Of a DNA stretch of 64,000 nucleotides, positions 34,958 to 46,649 are shown one piece after another. Position 1 is the stretch's first letter; every line of letters begins with the position of its first letter. A program made the position numbers and the translations under genes. The stretch comes from Siphonodentalium dalli (lineage: Eukaryota; Mollusca; Scaphopoda; Gadilida; Siphonodentaliidae). The stretch is from positions 36,082,918-36,146,917 of the forward strand of contig CP136062.1 in the NCBI GenBank assembly GCA_032622095.1, given 5' to 3'. Under the pieces are notes generated by a model. It did not search any database and was not told the origin of the DNA. It saw only the letters and a program-made list of their open reading frames with translations.

Positions 34958-35884
34958 CTACTTTTTAACAAAAAAATTAGTTGGGTCCTCCGTATATTCC
35001 AGTGGAATCGTCATGAAGTCTGATAATCCAAAAAGAAAAAGTCGAGTTTTAGATTCTGGACTCAGTTTATCGAATTCAATATCAAAGTTGTTCAAAATGT
35101 CGAACTCCACAAGATTCCTATCCGATGTTATTGACGTGCATTCACATATGGTATGTTTAACCACGTCGCTGTGTTCGTGAGTGCAGAGAGGACATACCTG
35201 TTTCTCACCAGGTAATATAGCCATAAGGCGAGCAACAAGCCTGTACGATGATTTATATTTTGGGAAGCATCGACATTTTCCCCAAAGGTGAGACATGGTT
35301 AATTCTGATTGTATGGCAGCGAATCGAGCAAGTCTACTGTCGCCATTTATAATTGCTGTTCACTCTTCAGAACACCCGATTTTCCATTTGTCTTTCAATA
35401 CATTTTTCCATGTTAGTTTATTCGGGAATTCGTGTAAATCAATATAAGTGATCAGGTAGTCGACCATGTTATATTTCTGGAGTGTTGTAATCATGTCAGC
35501 TATGAAATTATTTTCACTTATCTCTGAGCACCCCACGACATATTGATACAGGCGGGTTAAGAAAACAGATTTAACAGTTTTGTTTAGCGACAGATTACAT
35601 AGCGAGCCAAAGAATGAGAGTTTGCGTTTATCGATTAAAGACATGAGTGGAGGCAGACCGACTAACCCAAGTGCTATTTCTGTCTTTGTGCGTGTGTGTA
35701 GACCCTGGAAAAATTTAACGCAAAATCGGTGTGTTCTTTCCAGACGATCACGGTTATTCTGGCACAAATTCCAAAGTAATTCAGAACCGTACAATCCCCT
35801 CGGAAGTACGACAAACGAGTAGATAATCGAACAACTCTTTGGAGTTATACCACCCGGGTGAATACCAGCATTTGTGAGCATCAT
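34958..35884 (-). pseudogene. LINE ORF2 C-terminal region with cysteine knuckle
   Basis: Begins after a frameshift at about 35882 with NAGIHPGGITPKSCSIIYSF, then LYGSELLWNLCQNNRDRLE (thumb and connection region). It is interrupted by one in-frame TGA at 35360-35362, after which the frame continues TAIINGDSRLARFAAIQSEL. The knuckle VCPLCTHEHSDVVKHTICEC keeps all four ligands (C-x2-C...H-x4-C). The segment 35669-35824 is the source, or the copy, of the duplicate at 36532-36687. Confidence 0.8.
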
Positions 35885-37693
35885 AAATGTACATCTAGTT
35901 TTTTCGCAAAGGCACCGTTAAAATCGTATTTATCGAGTGGTATCCCCAAATGAGTTGTTCGCGTATCCTCCTTGATCTGAGATTCCCCTAGATTCCATGT
36001 GCGATTTTGACGAGTGTAATTCGCTTTTGTCTCATTAACAACATTTATACAGCATTTATTGCGGTTATATCTGTACCTCCATGTGTTACTGTAAGAAACG
36101 CATTTTTCACAAAGTTTTTGTAATCCAATTTTACTGAGAGACAATAACACCATATCGTCCGCGTGTGTAGGGCTGGTGCAATTTATGCCCAGCATTTGTA
36201 ATCCATATCCTGAGATGGCTAGTTGATTGATCAATTCATCTACGTAAATCATATAGTAAAATGGCGATAATATATCTCCTTGTCTAGCTCCCTGTAATAC
36301 TTTAAATCACTGAGATGAAGTATGTTGGTATCGAACTGAACATGATACATTTGTCAAAAGGTTGTATAATAATATGAAGAAATGTCCCTGTACCCCGCGT
36401 TCGTAAAGTTTGTACAATAGACCATTTACCCAGACGGTGGTAAAGGCCTTCCAAACATCGAGAAAATACGAATACAATTTGTGTTTGCTTTCGGATACGT
36501 ATGAAATGCATTCTCTCATCAAGTAGGAGGTAAGTGCTATTTCTGTCTTTGTGCGTGTGTGTAGACCCTGGAAAAATTTAACGCAAAATCGGTGTGTTCT
36601 TTCCAGACGATCACGGTTATTCTGGCACAAATTCCAAAGTAATTCAGAACCGTACAATCCCCCCGGAAGTACCACAGACTAGTAGATGGAAACCGTGCTG
36701 CAATGGGTTAACTTCGAGTAAGTATGGTGTATATCGCTCTAATCGGGTCTGGATTATTTTTTCAAGTATTTTGTAAAGCACAGGCATCAATGTGATGGCT
36801 CTATAACTATCATAATCTGTTTTTGGTTTGGACCCTCCTTTATATAAAGTAATAATAACACCGCGCTTCATACGTTCAGGGACTGTCTGTTCTGTAATAA
36901 TATCAGTAAGTAGGTCTGACACCGCCTGCATTAATACATGGCCACCATATATAATGTGTTCGTTTGCGATGAGATCCCACCCTGCTGCTTTACCACGATT
37001 TAGATTTCGACAAATATCAGCCAGTTCGCTCTCTGTTACCGGGAATATGATATTCTTGTCAATTTTACTTTCGCTTGTATTGGTCACTTCTTGGTCAACA
37101 AAAGAATTAACACGATTAAATTGTTCTGAGTCAAAGCTCGGTTGATATAACGGCGAGTAGAGATTTTCGAAGTATGTCGCCCAACCTTCATTTATTTCAG
37201 ATTCCTCACGAAGAACAGTTCCATTGTGCACGAAAAATTGATTTTTATTGGCGTGTAAAAAAAATTGTTTCGCGTTTAACATGCGGAAAATGTAATCTTG
37301 GTCCACCTCAGCGCGTTCATCTATTTCGTTGACCACTTCTCTCATGTGTTTATGAGATGCTCTCCTATAGAGCCTACGAAAGTTGCACTTGGCTTTTTTA
37401 TACTTAACATAAGTTCCGAAATCGATTTCGTTTTGTTCTCTGGGTCTTCCTGACTCTATCCATTTTCTCCGATATGCACGCATTTGTTCGTGTAACGCTT
37501 TTAACTCATCATTCCAGAAGGGTTTATGGTTTCGTTTGAAACATTTACGAGGAAAACACGCAACCGATGCGTTTGCAATTGCTTGTACGATTTCTGCATA
37601 TCTAGATACTGTGTCAATTTGATACAAATTGGGGTCTCGGTTTTTTTCTTTGATAATTTCAATATCAAGATATCTCTGATACTCTTCGATGAT
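35881..37693 (-). pseudogene. LINE ORF2 reverse transcriptase, broken
   Basis: From 37693 the frame gives the linker (RRKWIESGRPREQ...) and RT fingers: NRGKAAGWDLIANEHI, TLYKGGSKPKTDYDSYRAIT and LEVNPLQHGF. Then a 156 bp duplicate of downstream ORF2 (36532-36687) intrudes. After it the palm resumes: SYFLDVWKAFTTVWVNGL, then TGA at 36307-36309 where tryptophan is expected, then GARQGDILSP and the catalytic box as HADD (PTHADDMVLLS) in place of the usual YADD. Two breaks plus the insert make it inactive. Confidence 0.85.
36532..36687 (-). repeat. Internal duplicate of ORF2 sequence 35669-35824
   Basis: 156 bp matching 35669-35824 at a constant offset of 863 with four mismatches, all in the last 30 bp. 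It encodes LLWNLCQNNRDRLERTHRFC, a C-terminal region, but sits in the RT fingers/palm boundary. Sequence that should link HGF to the SYLMRECISYV segment is missing at this point. Confidence 0.95.
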
Positions 37694-38635
37694 TTATGGG
37701 TGAGATCTCACTCGCTTCCAGTCGATCCCACCATCACCGTTAGCATCTAGCCCCTCGACCGTGCGATCATTTACGGGCAAAGAAATATCTGCGGATATTG
37801 GACGATGATTTGACACATCTATAGAGTTATCGTCCATTACATTAATACTGCGTACAAAATGTATGAATATATCAGGTATCAATATATGGTCGATTATTGT
37901 GCCGTTATTGTCGCCTCTCTGACCAAATGGTAAGCATGTAGCTCGAGGCGATATCTCACAATTGGCTGATTTCAATTCAAGGGCTTTAACAAATTTAATG
38001 AATGCTGAGTTTCGCTTATCTGATTTATCGAAATTACCATTCAGATCGCCCATTATGATGATGTTACCGTGTATTTTATATATATCGCATATATCTCTAA
38101 GCGTATTTATATATGCTATATATTCTTCAGCGGGATAATTCGTGGATGGTAAGTAAACTTGGAAAATATACAAATAGCTCCCACCTGGCAGGTTTAATTG
38201 AATCCCGATGATGCGATCATCTGCAATGTCAAGCGGGCATATGCAGTGTGACAGCCTGTTGTGCCACATTAGTGCCACACCGCCCTTGGGTCTACCTGGC
38301 TTTATTGTATTAATGGGAATTTGTTGACTATAATCGCAGACAGCTTGATATTCATAATTTGACCCCAGCATTCCGAGAAAATCTACATTGGTTTGGTATA
38401 ACCAATGCTCACTTAGCCCCATCATATCATAATGACCATTTCTCATTAGTTTTGTGATATATGCACCTGATGACATAATTCCCGTACAATTCCAGGTAAG
38501 GAAATTTAATGTCATGTTCTCCATATATTTAAACTTGGTGGGATACAATAAGCTGGTATGGTATTGATTTCGTGTACGGAAATCGAATATGAATACAATC
38601 AATAATGATATACATAGATGGAGCACATTATACAT
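37694..38635 (-). pseudogene. LINE ORF2 AP-type endonuclease domain
   Basis: The better start is the ATG at 38524 (MENMTLNFLTWNCTG); an upstream in-frame ATG is at 38635. Motifs of the endonuclease/exonuclease/phosphatase fold in order: FLTWNC, MMGLSEHWL (catalytic E), GGVALMWHNRL, IIIMGDLNGNFD (D-x-N), IIDHILI (D-H) and SNHRPISADI (SNH, catalytic H). It nicks the target to prime reverse transcription. The frame runs on into the RT linker across a single TAA at 37694-37696. Otherwise the domain looks intact. Confidence 0.85.
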
Positions 38636-38697
38636 CGCTAGAAAAGAAGAAATGAATCAGAAATCATTACATTAAGAATGGTATGATAGTCGACTAT

Positions 38698-40150
38698 TTT
38701 TAGAATTCTGGTTCTTTGCGGACCCACATCCTGCAAGTCGCACCAACTGGCCAGAATTTCGGACCGAGGACTATGTCGATATCTTCGTCACAAATATTGA
38801 TTCGAGCAGAGTTACCTCTTAACATTCTGATGATGTGAACCGAATTTTACAATGAAGAAGGTGTGACTTGACATCGAACACTGTTACCGATACATCAAAA
38901 CCGGCGAGATATACTTGTGATGTTTTAACTGGGCCATTCATTCTGTTAAAGTAGAAATCACTTGGGGACTGACGGTCATAGTTTCTGTGAACTTCCTGTT
39001 TATGTGATGTCTGTTTATAACTGTGATTCGGGTATTCTGGTTCAACTTTTGATTCAACATATATATTGTTTATGTCTCCTCGTTCACTGTTCATGTCTTC
39101 TCGTTCACTGTGTTCCGATTGTGAAACATTATCGTCGTAGCTGTAGTTCATTGCCATATCAATTAATGTAGCCATGTCACGTTGTGTTTTTATCATCTCA
39201 CCCATTGATCTGTCGACCACTTCAACAAACTGTTGCAAACTGTTGGTTGTCGCTGTAGTGAAACTCCTGAATTCATCTTTCATTATATTAACATTTTGTT
39301 TTATTGTTTCGTTAACCATTTTGTCGCATGCATGAGTCGGTTGAACGTTTTTCTTGTTCACTAAGTCTTTCAGTGTGGCAACTTGACCTTCCAGACTTTT
39401 CTGATTTTTATGGAACTCACCAAGACGGCTTACTATTTCGCCAATATCAGACTTTATTTGGTTCATGTCACCCTTTAGTTTATTCACACCCGTATATTTG
39501 TCATCTTGTATTCGTTCGATGGTCAGTGTATCTGTTTCAATTTGTTCGTCCAGTTCTTTTAATTTTTTGTTTATCGTCATTATGTCTGATTTAGCCTTCT
39601 CGACGTCGTTTACTATATGCAGTTTCTCCTCGATTTTGCTGAATCGCGACTCCAGGCTAGCAATTGATGAATCTAACTTGGGAACGCGTTGATTGAAGTC
39701 TTTGTGAAAAATTTCGTTTTCTGTTTTCATGCATGAGATGTCGCGTTGAATTCTCACTAATGAATTGTTTATACTGGATGTACAGGTATCATCTTCGTCT
39801 AGAATTGTTACATTTCCGGCTATGGACTGACGACAAACACTCTTGCTTCGGCTACCTTTGCTAACCACATCGATTATGGAGTCACTGTCTTCGTCTACCA
39901 TGAACTTCATTATGTTATATATGTCATTAGACATTCGCTTGTTTCTGTTATTACGATCAACCACATGGTTTCCAGATTGATTTCGCACAACTCGTTGTTT
40001 CATCGAAGACGATTGCTCATATGGGAAATATTGCTTTGACTTGGCGTGAGTGAATATATTCTCCCTTAGTGTTTCTAGTAATTTGTCCAATTTTCTACGT
40101 TCTGATACATTTGGAGATCTGCTGCTGTTGCAAGTGCCAATTGTGCTTAA
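38698..40150 (-). pseudogene. LINE ORF1, coiled-coil protein
   Basis: The frame is open from about 40170; no ATG precedes KLDKLLETLRENIF, and the first internal ATG lies about 30 codons later (SSSMKQR). The middle is a heptad-rich coiled coil (SIASLESRFSKIEEKL, TINKKLKELDEQIE, LKGDMNQIKSDIGEIVSRL). The frame stops at about 38819, but the neighbouring frame continues with HIIRMLRGNSARINICDED, then GPKFWPVGATCRMW and a stop at 38698. This FWP-x-G ending is usual for such ORF1 proteins, so one frameshift near 38840 splits the gene. Presumed RNA-binding chaperone. Confidence 0.7.
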
Positions 40151-40399
40151 AACGTATAACCCATGTATTTAATGTATCAATCAGGCTGTAGACAATATTA
40201 TTGTTAGCATACAGGCAACACGGGCGGACAATATGGCGAACAATCCCTCGTCCCCATATCGTCCCGATTGTGCAGCCACGTTTCTGAACACTCCTTGCAC
40301 GCTGTTCAGTAAAAACCAAACTACGGCATCTTGTCTATTTACTGATTTCGCTCAGCACATTCGCATTTGTTATAGATGAGTTATCCTTAGATCAGATTC

Positions 40400-40725
40400 T
40401 GGTCTATACAGAAGTTGTTGTATGTCATTGCTGAGATCCAACGACACATCACATCACTACTCATGATTCCCATTTTAGTCACATCAAACACATCACAAAA
40501 TAATATGAGGTATGCACCACACATGGTCCACTCACGTCGCGCGTAGTGGGATAGCTATAGATGTATCACAATTTAACTGTAACACATCTAGCGTTAACTA
40601 TGACGGGGTGTTGGAATTATAATGCCGAAATCATGCACGGCCATGATAAAATATGATATGTGTCCAGACATCCGTCCTACTTGCATAATCAGGTACCTAC
40701 CCACATTATTTTGGACGTATCTACA
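40400..40725. other. No gene recognised
   Basis: DNA upstream of the LINE 5' end. No feature stands out. Confidence 0.4.
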
Positions 40726-40727
40726 CT

Positions 40728-41270
40728 GCCAAAAATATTTTCTCAATTCAGGAAAAAAAAAATCTTGAAATGAGATATTATCTTGGGAGAATAGCTAGAA
40801 AAATAAGAAAAAACATATTTTCTAGGTCAAGAAATGAAAGGGTGGGAAAATTTCTTGTCTGAGAAAATTTCTTTAAGAAAACACAGTAATCTTAGTAAGA
40901 AAATCCTAGTAAAAAAATCTTAGTATAGATTTTTTTTCTTAATGTAGGAAAGATTGTTTTTCTCACATAAGTTTATTTGTCTTGAAATAAGATAAATTTA
41001 AGATACTGCGATTATCTTGGGAGAATAGCTAGAAATTTAAGAAAGCTATACAATTATCTAGAACAAGAAATTATATTTTCTATAGTTAGAAATATCGTCA
41101 AGATATTTTTTCTTAAGTGATGCCAATTTTTTCTAGAATGAGATTTTCTCAAGCAGGAAAATAAATCTAAGTAAGGAAAACAAGTTTTCTTAACTAGGAA
41201 TATTTTCCCCAATTAGGAAAGATATATTAGAAAACAATTCTTAATTAAGAAAAACATTTAATTTTAAATT
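40728..41270. repeat. MITE-like segment of iterated TTTCTTAG/CTAAGAAA words
   Basis: It starts CACTGCCAAAAATATTTTCTC and is made of AAGAAAAT/ATTTTCTT, TCTTGGGAGAATAGCTAGAA (twice) and TTCTTAG variants in both orientations. The same terminus, inverted, closes the related segment at 54112 (TTTTTGGCAGTGTAGA). The right end is unclear. Confidence 0.65.
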
Positions 41271-41384
41271 AATATATAATTTCAATTGTGTTTTAAAATA
41301 TACAATTGACATTTATTCTGAATACAAAAACTTCTTTGTAAATATCATTGTTAAATGTATAATAGAGACAATAAGGGGGCTTAA

Positions 41385-41885
41385 AGGCACGGGAGGCCTT
41401 AGTTGTCGAAAATATTCATATTTGTTTCAATCACCGTAAACAGAAAAACATTAAAACGCATACAGTTTTGTTCATATATATACCATGACCATCGCGTAAA
41501 CAGCATGCTATCATAAAGACCTAATATATTTTACCTAAGCAGGAGCCTGATTGTGTTACAGAAGGCAGCACAGTGTTACTGGCTAATCACACACAAATGA
41601 TATAAATGCTCTTTATTCGTTCCATATCAAAATTCAGCAACAATGAACGCTCTTTATATTTACAATCATAATATAAACAAACACCAGGAAAGTACCTTTT
41701 TATGCTTTTGTTTACATAAGAATGGTCAAACATACATGTATGACAATAACATACTGTTTATGCAATATTTCTTATTTGTATACGGACAAAGTCTGTCTGC
41801 ATTTTATTATTCTTTCTGTTTGTGGCGGTTTTTGACCGGTGGAAATATTTTCACAGCATACCCACCGCCAAGGCCTCCCGTACCT
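41385..41885. mobile_element. Kolobok-like MITE, 501 bp
   Basis: TTAA duplications at 41381-41384 and 41886-41889 flank AGGCACGGGAGGCCTT and its inverse AAGGCCTCCCGTACCT. AGG-type termini with TTAA are typical of Kolobok. A plus-strand frame runs through the right half without any known domain. Confidence 0.75.
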
Positions 41886-41889
41886 TTAA

Positions 41890-42555
41890 ACTTTAAATAT
41901 ACAATCAACAATTTCTCGTTACAGTTATGGGTTTCTAAAATTGCAAGTGGCCAAACAAGATACTGTGTACATTCGCGAAATGAAACTATACAAAGTACCT
42001 GTATCTTGTTCCGCCTCTTAAAATTGTATAAACCTATATACGCAACAAAAAATATATTGATTGCTAATAATTACATCCCGACACATGATTTTCAATATAT
42101 TTATAGAAAGAGTTACCTCAAATCTGTCGGTTGCAAAAAAAATATATAACAATTTCTGTTATTTGAGTATCCAGTTCAAACGATAGGAAAACAAATCATC
42201 ACACATGACAAAACAAGCACTGTATGTGCCTTAATAAACATCGTAACCCTGTATTTTTAAATGCACATATTCTAGGACGGGTGATGTGTAATAAACACAG
42301 AAAGACACTTGTATTAATGGATTTGTTGATACGGCACTTGTGCCATTGAGAAAAGATAGAACTCTAGGGCGTGCTGTTCATTACGTCATTGTGCGCTAGC
42401 ACTCGTGTCATATCAACAAACCCATAAACAAAATTGTGTAATTCTGAGTATATACAGCATGGTTTCAATAGCTGTTTCATGAATCATGCAGATTGCAGGT
42501 TTACTGTTCAGGTACTAGCCCAAGTCTTTTCGGTATGCAACAGCTTGAGATATCG
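41890..42555. other. No gene recognised
   Basis: AT-rich; a plus-strand frame ends at 42149 but has no recognisable motif and starts inside the MITE. Confidence 0.4.
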
Positions 42556-42559
42556 AATA

Positions 42560-42773
42560 CAGTAATGCCCTGAGTATAATCGACTCCTTAAACACAGTAG
42601 AATTATGGGTAACTTTTCAGGATTTAGTCGGAAATATGGCTTGTTGCCATTCATCGGAAAGCTTTCTGAGAGCTTTCCGATGAATGGCAACAAGCCATAT
42701 TTCCGACTAAATCCTGAAAAGTTACCCATAATTCTGCTGTGGTTAAGGAGTTGATTACTTAAGAGCATTACTG
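42560..42773. mobile_element. Near-perfect hairpin MITE
   Basis: CAGTAATGCCCTGAGT on the left and AGAGCATTACTG on the right bound two arms. The inner about 62 bp of each (TTATGGGTAACTTTTCAGGA ... CATTCATCGGAAAGCT) are perfect reverse complements around a TTCTGAG loop at about 42663. A half copy lies at 11797-11925. Confidence 0.9.
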
Positions 42774-42779
42774 CAGTTG

Positions 42780-43535
42780 AAACTGTTTTGGATCGAGTCC
42801 TGTCCGGCTACTCTTCTATAACCTCTCAAGATTTTGAAGTGTTGAATGGGTCACCATGAATCGCTCAATTAAACAATCGCAACGGTGTTGAGTATTTTGC
42901 TTATCGCTCACTATTTACTGCTGTATATAAACAAACGATTGACTCACACAAAGTGTGTTTTGTGGATAATAACGCATTCATATGAACATTATCCTATACT
43001 ATTAGTATATTCTTGGGAAACTTTTTGTAAATGTTATTTATAAATTATAACCTATAACGAAGGCCATCCATTCCTTTAAGTTCCAAAGATATAAGGAGAA
43101 TCACTGAATTTTAATTGCATACCGCATCCATCGTGGTGCTGTTTTGTGTTCAAGTGACAACCTTACCATGGTGTTGGAAATTACTGCAGTGTAATACCAC
43201 AGCATTACCTGGGTAACACCACGTTAGAGATGGTCAATTACTTTAAGTATATGCAGGTTTGAAATCATCACGCTTGGGAAAGGCTGCCCTCTATGTTCTT
43301 ATAAATAAGCGTCACTTTGACCTAATCTGACGAAATACTGGTAGTGCTACAATCAAGATAACTTCAACCCACAATTCTGGGCGTAAAGTCCATTATAGAA
43401 GAGTATCGGGATGGGACTCGGTCCAAAACAGCATCAACCCAACCGATACCACAAGTTGTGGACAGGGAAAACTTGGCCTAAACAACTAGTAAACAGGTAC
43501 TAGTACATGCATGTATTACAAGCATTAAAGGGTAC
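42780..43535. other. No gene recognised
   Basis: Intergenic or intronic DNA without a supported feature. Confidence 0.4.
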
Positions 43536-43537
43536 AC

Positions 43538-43775
43538 TAAATCCGGCCATTTATAAGACCATCTCCTTGTATACTCAACAGAATATATGCAACAAATGAA
43601 TGAATTTGGCCCATGGATAAGTGCAACACCTGTGTGCTCTATGAACAATGCAAACATGGTATTTATAATGATAATGAATTATTGGCTGGAGTCATAAATT
43701 CATTTTCATTATAATTTATACCATGTTGTTTGCATATATTCTGCTGAGAATAAAAGGAGATGCTCTTAATGCTCA
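43538..43775. mobile_element. Foldback MITE, family shared with 57137-57350
   Basis: AGGGTACACTAAATCCGGCC on the left; the right side has the inverse of GACCATCTCCT and CTCAACAGAATATATGCAA (TTGCATATATTCTGCTGAG, AAAGGAGATG). Central inverted pair TGGTATTTATAATGA/TCATTATAATTTATACCA. Confidence 0.75.
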
Positions 43776-43799
43776 GTGTAAAACACTGCAAATATGGAA

Positions 43800-44605
43800 C
43801 TTAAAGAGCTTTTGTCTATCTTCTACTGGAAACAACTGTTAAATTTATTAAGGCTTTATCAAGTCTTTTCACAGTATATAGTCTACATGTTTAATAGTAT
43901 AGCACTAGTACTCACTAGTATTTCCAGACTTTTTGTGATAAAAATGCGGATAAAAGTGCAGAATTCTAAATTGATGCATTAAGTTGCAGAATTTTAAATT
44001 GATGCATTAAGTGCATGAGCGGCTTTAGAGTTCTTTGAAGTGCGGTCATGCAAAATAACATAAAAGTTTGTAAAACAAGGTACATGTACATACTATGATT
44101 ATAGCGGTATGAAGTGTCTGGAGCACCTTTGATGGATAAAAGCGAATGTATACAGGCCTTAAAATTTTGCAAGAATCAAACTATAGCATTTCTACATCAA
44201 ATCAGCTGCTTTTTACCAGACTCAAACGAAGAATCATGATTCTGACTCTCATCACACTAAAATCCCTACAAAATAATCTACTGGTGTGCAGATATTTCAT
44301 TGAGTGTTTCAAATCATTTTAAAGGGACCCAAGGCACTCATAGTGAGTAAATATGCCAAACATATAACATACAACAGTACATAAAAACATCACCACTCAG
44401 AAAAACATGAATTCCTGATTCCTATATTAATTATTGAAAGTTTTCCAATAACGAAATTTCTCCTGTTGGAACCATTGCTATGTAAACAAAACTGTTACAG
44501 TGATTTGTCAACAAACATTGCTACTAGTAATCGCGTAGAAGGTTAAACATATTTTAGTCTATTAAAATATTATTTTCGAAATATTTTTCAATGCTTTGGC
44601 CATGC
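43800..44605. other. Intergenic; contains repeat phrase shared with 53405-53725
   Basis: 44455-44525 carries GTAAACAAAACTGTTACAGTG and ATTTGTCAACAAA, which recur twice at 53405-53725. TGCAGAATTNTAAATTGATGC is repeated at 43957-44010. No gene. Confidence 0.5.
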
Positions 44606-44614
44606 AATGTTTAA

Positions 44615-44868
44615 CCCTTTCATGATGGGAGCTGCGCTGGTACAGCATTAAATATCATGTAGCAGTGAATTCTTGTATATATGCAAGTCTCACATAGGAA
44701 GCCTCATATGTATAAGAGAATGCACTGGATTACAAGGTCAAGGTAAATATTGTTAGGCCATGTATTCTCTTATATATGTGAGGCTCCATTTTGGAGACTC
44801 GCAAATATAAGAGAATGCACTGGCACAGGGTTTTAGCAACATTTCAAGAATCTCCAGTCATGGAAGGG
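44615..44868. mobile_element. piggyBac-like MITE, best-preserved copy
   Basis: TTAA at 44611-44614 and 44869-44872. Termini CCCTTTCATGATGGGAG and CTCCAGTCATGGAAGGG are inverted repeats. The interior has two inverted modules (AAGAGAATGCACTGG and CCATGTATTCTCTTATA). CCC ends with TTAA are the piggyBac signature; no transposase. Confidence 0.85.
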
Positions 44869-45111
44869 TTAAGTTTTTATTAAACTTTGGCATCTTATTG
44901 GACTTATTCAACATTGGATGGTAATGTCACTGTAACAGTGATGTTTATCATAATTGCTAGCATGCAATGACATTCTTTCATATAAATTAATTAACTCACA
45001 GAATATCGAAAGACCAGATGTGAGTATAATATAAATTTATCACCCCATTTTATGCAGGGATACAAAAAATAAAGATAACATATGTTATGCTTTAAAGTCA
45101 ACATGGACAAT

Positions 45112-45500
45112 TAAAGGTAAACAATCTGAATTGATGGTCTCCATACCATCAGATTCCACGAACAACATTTCTTAATCGATTAAATACCAAAACATAATGC
45201 TAACTACTGTCAACTCTAGTGTAACATTTTCCAAAACATGTTATATATCAACATTTTGTTCATCGCAACTTGGTATCAAGATTAGGTCAGTCGACTCAGT
45301 CGGCTTGTTGAATATTTGCTAGGCCGGGAAATATTCAAGGCGGTGAAAAATAACAGATTTCAAAAATTTATATTTTGTAACTCAGAACTTTAAAGGGTGT
45401 GTTCCTCGACTCGAATCAATTATTTTTACCCCCGAAGCCAAAGAAATAGTAATTGAGGAGCGTGAACTCGGATTATCTATCTTTAAATGTGCATGTATGG
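45112..45500 (+). repeat. Dispersed repeat, second copy of 14635-15060
   Basis: See the shared phrases listed for 14635-15060; here CATCAGATTCCACGAACAAC and AACAGATTTCAAAAATTTAT are clearest. Confidence 0.6.
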
Positions 45501-45599
45501 TACATGTATAAGCCACTTTAAGCTCCTTGTACAGATTACTTGGTGATACAGCAGGTTGACAAAGATAAAGGAACATTAGAATATTTTGATTCTGTTATG

Positions 45600-46380
45600 G
45601 ATTTTAAGGCCTGTGTGTGTACATGAATCTGATTATATTGACATACTGCAATAATATGTCACTTAAAAGTTCATATCCTTCAGATAAGCTCAGAAACAAG
45701 GCTTGAGACTGTTCCGTGGGTACTGTTGTGCTTTGTGTGGAGATTTGAAACTGGTACACCTCCAAATTCTGGTCAATGTAGTATGAAATATAAAAAAGTT
45801 TATGCATACGCTGGATGCCATAGTGCACATTTTCTGAGACTCGATGAAGCATACAAGTACATGTCTGTTGTAGAATTGAATTCACTAACTTCACTTGCCA
45901 AGATTTTCACCACATAAGTCTGATAAAATGTAGAGGTCACTGATCGGTCTCCATCAAGGAAGGAATACATACATATATGTGTCATTTTTGCCTTTGATGA
46001 ACACATTGATCGTCATTTGGTTATAAATTAAAGCCTCCCCTTCGCTGCAGTGTGCACTAGTTACCAGGTAAGCATGGTACTGGATTCAGTGCATACCGTC
46101 CGTAGGTATACATATGGTACATGTGTATAGCCAGGAGACTCAGGACTCACTGTCACACAGCAACAACACACATGTCATCATCATTGTCATGCATGGACGA
46201 ATACCGATAACATTTACAGTACATGTATACAGTACATGTATCCAGTACATGTACACTGAATAACATTTGAAATCCTTCCTCATCCAGTCTTGGACAGAAT
46301 TAATAATATTGGTATTAAGGGTCACCATGCAGTGTCTGCAAGAAGCACTCTGACAGGAAACATGATTCTATGATTGGTTA
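45600..46380 (-). other. Probable 3' UTR or downstream DNA of the 46381-49967 gene
   Basis: Minus-strand frames here (45604-45894 and 45800-46006) are open but not joined to the terminal exon in a way I can support. On the minus strand an AATAAA is present at about 44876-44882, the first clear polyadenylation-type hexamer I noted below the stop. Confidence 0.3.
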
Positions 46381-46447
46381 TCAGATAATCATATCAGGCC
46401 TTGAATGAAATTTTGATGTCTCAATCCAGTCAAGCAGCTCCTCTTGT
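46381..46447 (-). CDS. Terminal coding exon of a minus-strand gene
   Basis: A strong acceptor, CTTTTTTTTTCAG, lies above 46447. The exon reads one split-codon nucleotide, then QEELLDWIETSKFHSRPDMI ending in I and TGA (46381-46383). The other two frames stop early. An acidic, amphipathic C-terminus; family not recognised. The first exon at 49938-49967 ends in phase 0 while this one needs two nucleotides from its predecessor, so at least one exon lies between. Confidence 0.55.
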
Positions 46448-46649
46448 CTGAAAAAAAAAGATTTTAATGCTTGTAATGACATCAGAAAGGAGGAATGACT
46501 GATCATATACATATTATTAAGATACATCATCCAAATTGATCACCCGGGGGCCGAGTTATAACAGTAAATTATATCCATTCAAATGCTGCATGATGGTCAG
46601 AAACAGCTACAAATACATGTACGATATGTACCGGTATCATATACCGGTG

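Larger units (their letters stand above)
34880..40400 (-). mobile_element. Near full-length non-LTR retrotransposon (LINE), dead
   Basis: Minus-strand order: coiled-coil ORF1 (40150-38698), AP-type endonuclease, reverse transcriptase and C-terminal cysteine knuckle (ORF2, 38635-34958). The layout fits the CR1/jockey-like group; the clade is not resolved. The element carries at least three in-frame nonsense codons, two frameshifts and one internal duplication. Target duplications and exact ends were not found. Confidence 0.85.

Noticed and set aside
39328-39692. Plus-strand frames opposite LINE ORF1
   Set aside because: Shadows of the coiled-coil ORF1 on the minus strand.
45604-46006. Minus-strand frames with good acceptors (ATTGACCAG, TTTTATCAG)
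   Set aside because: The implied intron would be about 41 bp and the phases do not join; the opposite strand is also open. More likely 3' UTR or chance.
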